Assembly: GCF_000699445.3 (NCBI RefSeq)
Contig: NC_067198.1
Span: forward strand, 30,817,536 to 30,881,535
Direction of reading: 5' to 3'
Source of the DNA: Schistosoma haematobium
Taxonomy: Eukaryota > Platyhelminthes > Trematoda > Strigeidida > Schistosomatidae
Length of the DNA stretch: 64,000 bases
Each line of letters opens with the position of its first letter. Within the stretch, counting starts at the first letter, position 1. Of this stretch, positions 62,716-64,000 are shown in pieces. The position numbers and the translations under genes are program-made. The notes under the pieces were generated by a model. It did not search any database. It was not told the origin of the DNA and worked only from the letters and a program-made list of their open reading frames with translations.

Positions 62716-63304
62716 TAATTGAAATCATGGGTCACTTGAAGCTGGACCACCATGAAAAACCTGGAAGCACTGAATGGCCGTTTCGTTCTAATATGGGACT
62801 CCTCGGCAGCGCGCATCCACGATTCCATGGTGGTCTAGCTTCAATTGACCCATGATTTCAACTATTAAAATTTCTAAAATCTCCACAAAACCCCTTCTAA
62901 TAATAATCATCTGCTCACTAGTGACTGACTTCAAGAGATACTCCTTGAGTTCCAGTGAGAAGCCGTTACCAGTGGGGTTCAAGCAGGTCTGTTGTGAGAT
63001 AGGAACTCACTGAAGACAATGGTGTACGGTGGCGCAATTACGTGGACTGGTTGAACTTAGACGTTGACATCTTTGGATGCTGACTCATTGGTCTAACGGT
63101 TAAGTGCTCGCACGCGAGACTGATAGGGCTTGGGTTCGAATCTCTCGGGGAGCGGGATCGTGAATGAGCGCTGTTGGGGAGTCCCATACTGGCACAAAAC
63201 GGCCGTCCAGTGCTTCTAGGTTTTCCATGGTGGTCTAGCTTCAATTGACTCATGATTTCAACTATCGAAATTACTAAATCCTCCGCAAAACCCCTTCTGA
63301 GAAC
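62716..63304. mobile_element. Hammerhead repeat family H2: short inverted arm plus redundant unit
   Basis: 62716 to about 62822 is a minus-strand piece with a hammerhead at 62767-62812 (core CCGAGGA, changed). From about 62823 the plus strand carries a 400-bp unit and then about 76 bp of its own start again (TTCCATGGTGGTCTAGC at 62823 and 63223), ending at 63304. The plus-strand hammerhead, 63168-63213, is degenerate (core TTGGGGA, CAAA for GAAA). GATTTTA at 62709-62715 and 63305-63311 may be the target-site duplication. The design mirrors the inverted dimer at 35885. Confidence 0.78.
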
Positions 63305-63311
63305 GATTTTA

Positions 63312-64000
63312 CATCATTTAAAAATCAAAATTAAAGCCTTTCATTAACAGAATAAATAACATTAACTTTAAAAACTATTCCAACCGAAGTACGAAATAGT
63401 ATGACTGCTCTTTCTGAATCTAATGATGCATATTATCTTGAGGAAAACTAAATTTAAACCTTTGACGGAATGGACGCTTGTTTTTGGTTATATATTTTCA
63501 ATATTCCTAGATAAATGAATTATTGATATCGTTTTCACTCAATTCCTTAATCCATAAATTTATTGTGATCATAATAAAATACCACTTATGATGAAACGGT
63601 AACTTCATAGGATATCTAGAAATTATTTACTTACTTTTCTAAATAAGACTTTAGTTTCAATAATTAAAGGAATTTGACAATTTTAGGCACCATCTTTTTA
63701 CTGATCGACCTACATATCTGTCAATTTTGTTTTCAGCTTTATTAAAGTCGGTCTTTTCATCCATATAAAATTTCACCATTTTAAGCAGTGAACTGTTAAA
63801 AAATACAGCACATTGTGACATAAGATTTACAACCAGACTAACATATTTACAAACCAGACGTTGGGTTTATCTACTCACCGGCTATTAATTTAGTTTCCAA
63901 AACTTTCGCCAACCAGATACTCGATTTAGGCTGAAATTGAAATATTCACGTCGATTTGTCGCTGAGTAATAACTAATACCATGTTTTCCTAGTACGCATT
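63312..64000. other. AT-rich intergenic DNA to the window edge
   Basis: No gene, RNA or shared repeat seen. Confidence 0.5.

Overview
The window reads as nuclear DNA of a schistosome-like blood fluke (digenean flatworm). It is strongly AT-rich and packed with degenerate retroelements. It carries one intron-rich gene whose first introns are only 32-44 bp. The repeats are of flatworm type: a CsRn1/Boudicca-like Ty3/gypsy LTR element primed by tRNA-Trp, several RTE-like LINEs, and small tRNA-headed repeats carrying type I hammerhead ribozymes (the Smalpha group and relatives). Genus and species cannot be fixed by eye.

Layout. 1-7147 is a head-to-tail array of an internally deleted LTR retrotransposon on the minus strand. 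The unit is about 2076 bp, with four LTRs visible and the array running off the left edge. 7148-10328 is AT-rich DNA with no assignable gene. 10329-24034 (+) is a REEP1-4-type gene (receptor expression-enhancing protein, an ER-membrane-shaping family). I reconstruct nine coding exons and 287 residues. The first five exons are separated by introns of 32-44 bp and the rest by introns from 235 bp to 5.9 kb filled with repeats. A poly(A) signal follows at 24298.

24300-64000 holds no host gene I can support. It contains: a full-length RTE-like LINE bounded by a 10-bp target-site duplication (44521-48364, minus); three 450-490 bp repeats that join the 5' end of that LINE to its 3' tail, each with a 13-14 bp target-site duplication; fragments of two further LINE families, one with its own 3' end inserted backwards into its middle; two sets of solo LTRs; a probable Penelope-like remnant; and at least ten hammerhead motifs in three repeat families.

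The most unusual signal is in the hammerhead repeats. At 35885-36600 one insertion between 14-bp target-site duplications consists of two complete units in opposite orientation. Each arm is one 345-bp unit plus 14-15 bp of its own start, and each contains a ribozyme with an intact core. A second family at 58776-59200 is one 406-bp unit plus a 19-bp terminal redundancy inside a 10-bp target-site duplication. A third case at 62716-63304 has a short inverted arm followed by a 400-bp unit plus about 76 bp of redundancy. Together these look like reverse transcription of circular or multimeric self-cleaving RNA, with strand inversion at insertion. Retrozyme-like behaviour is my inference; the repeats, their periods and the target-site duplications are read directly from the sequence.
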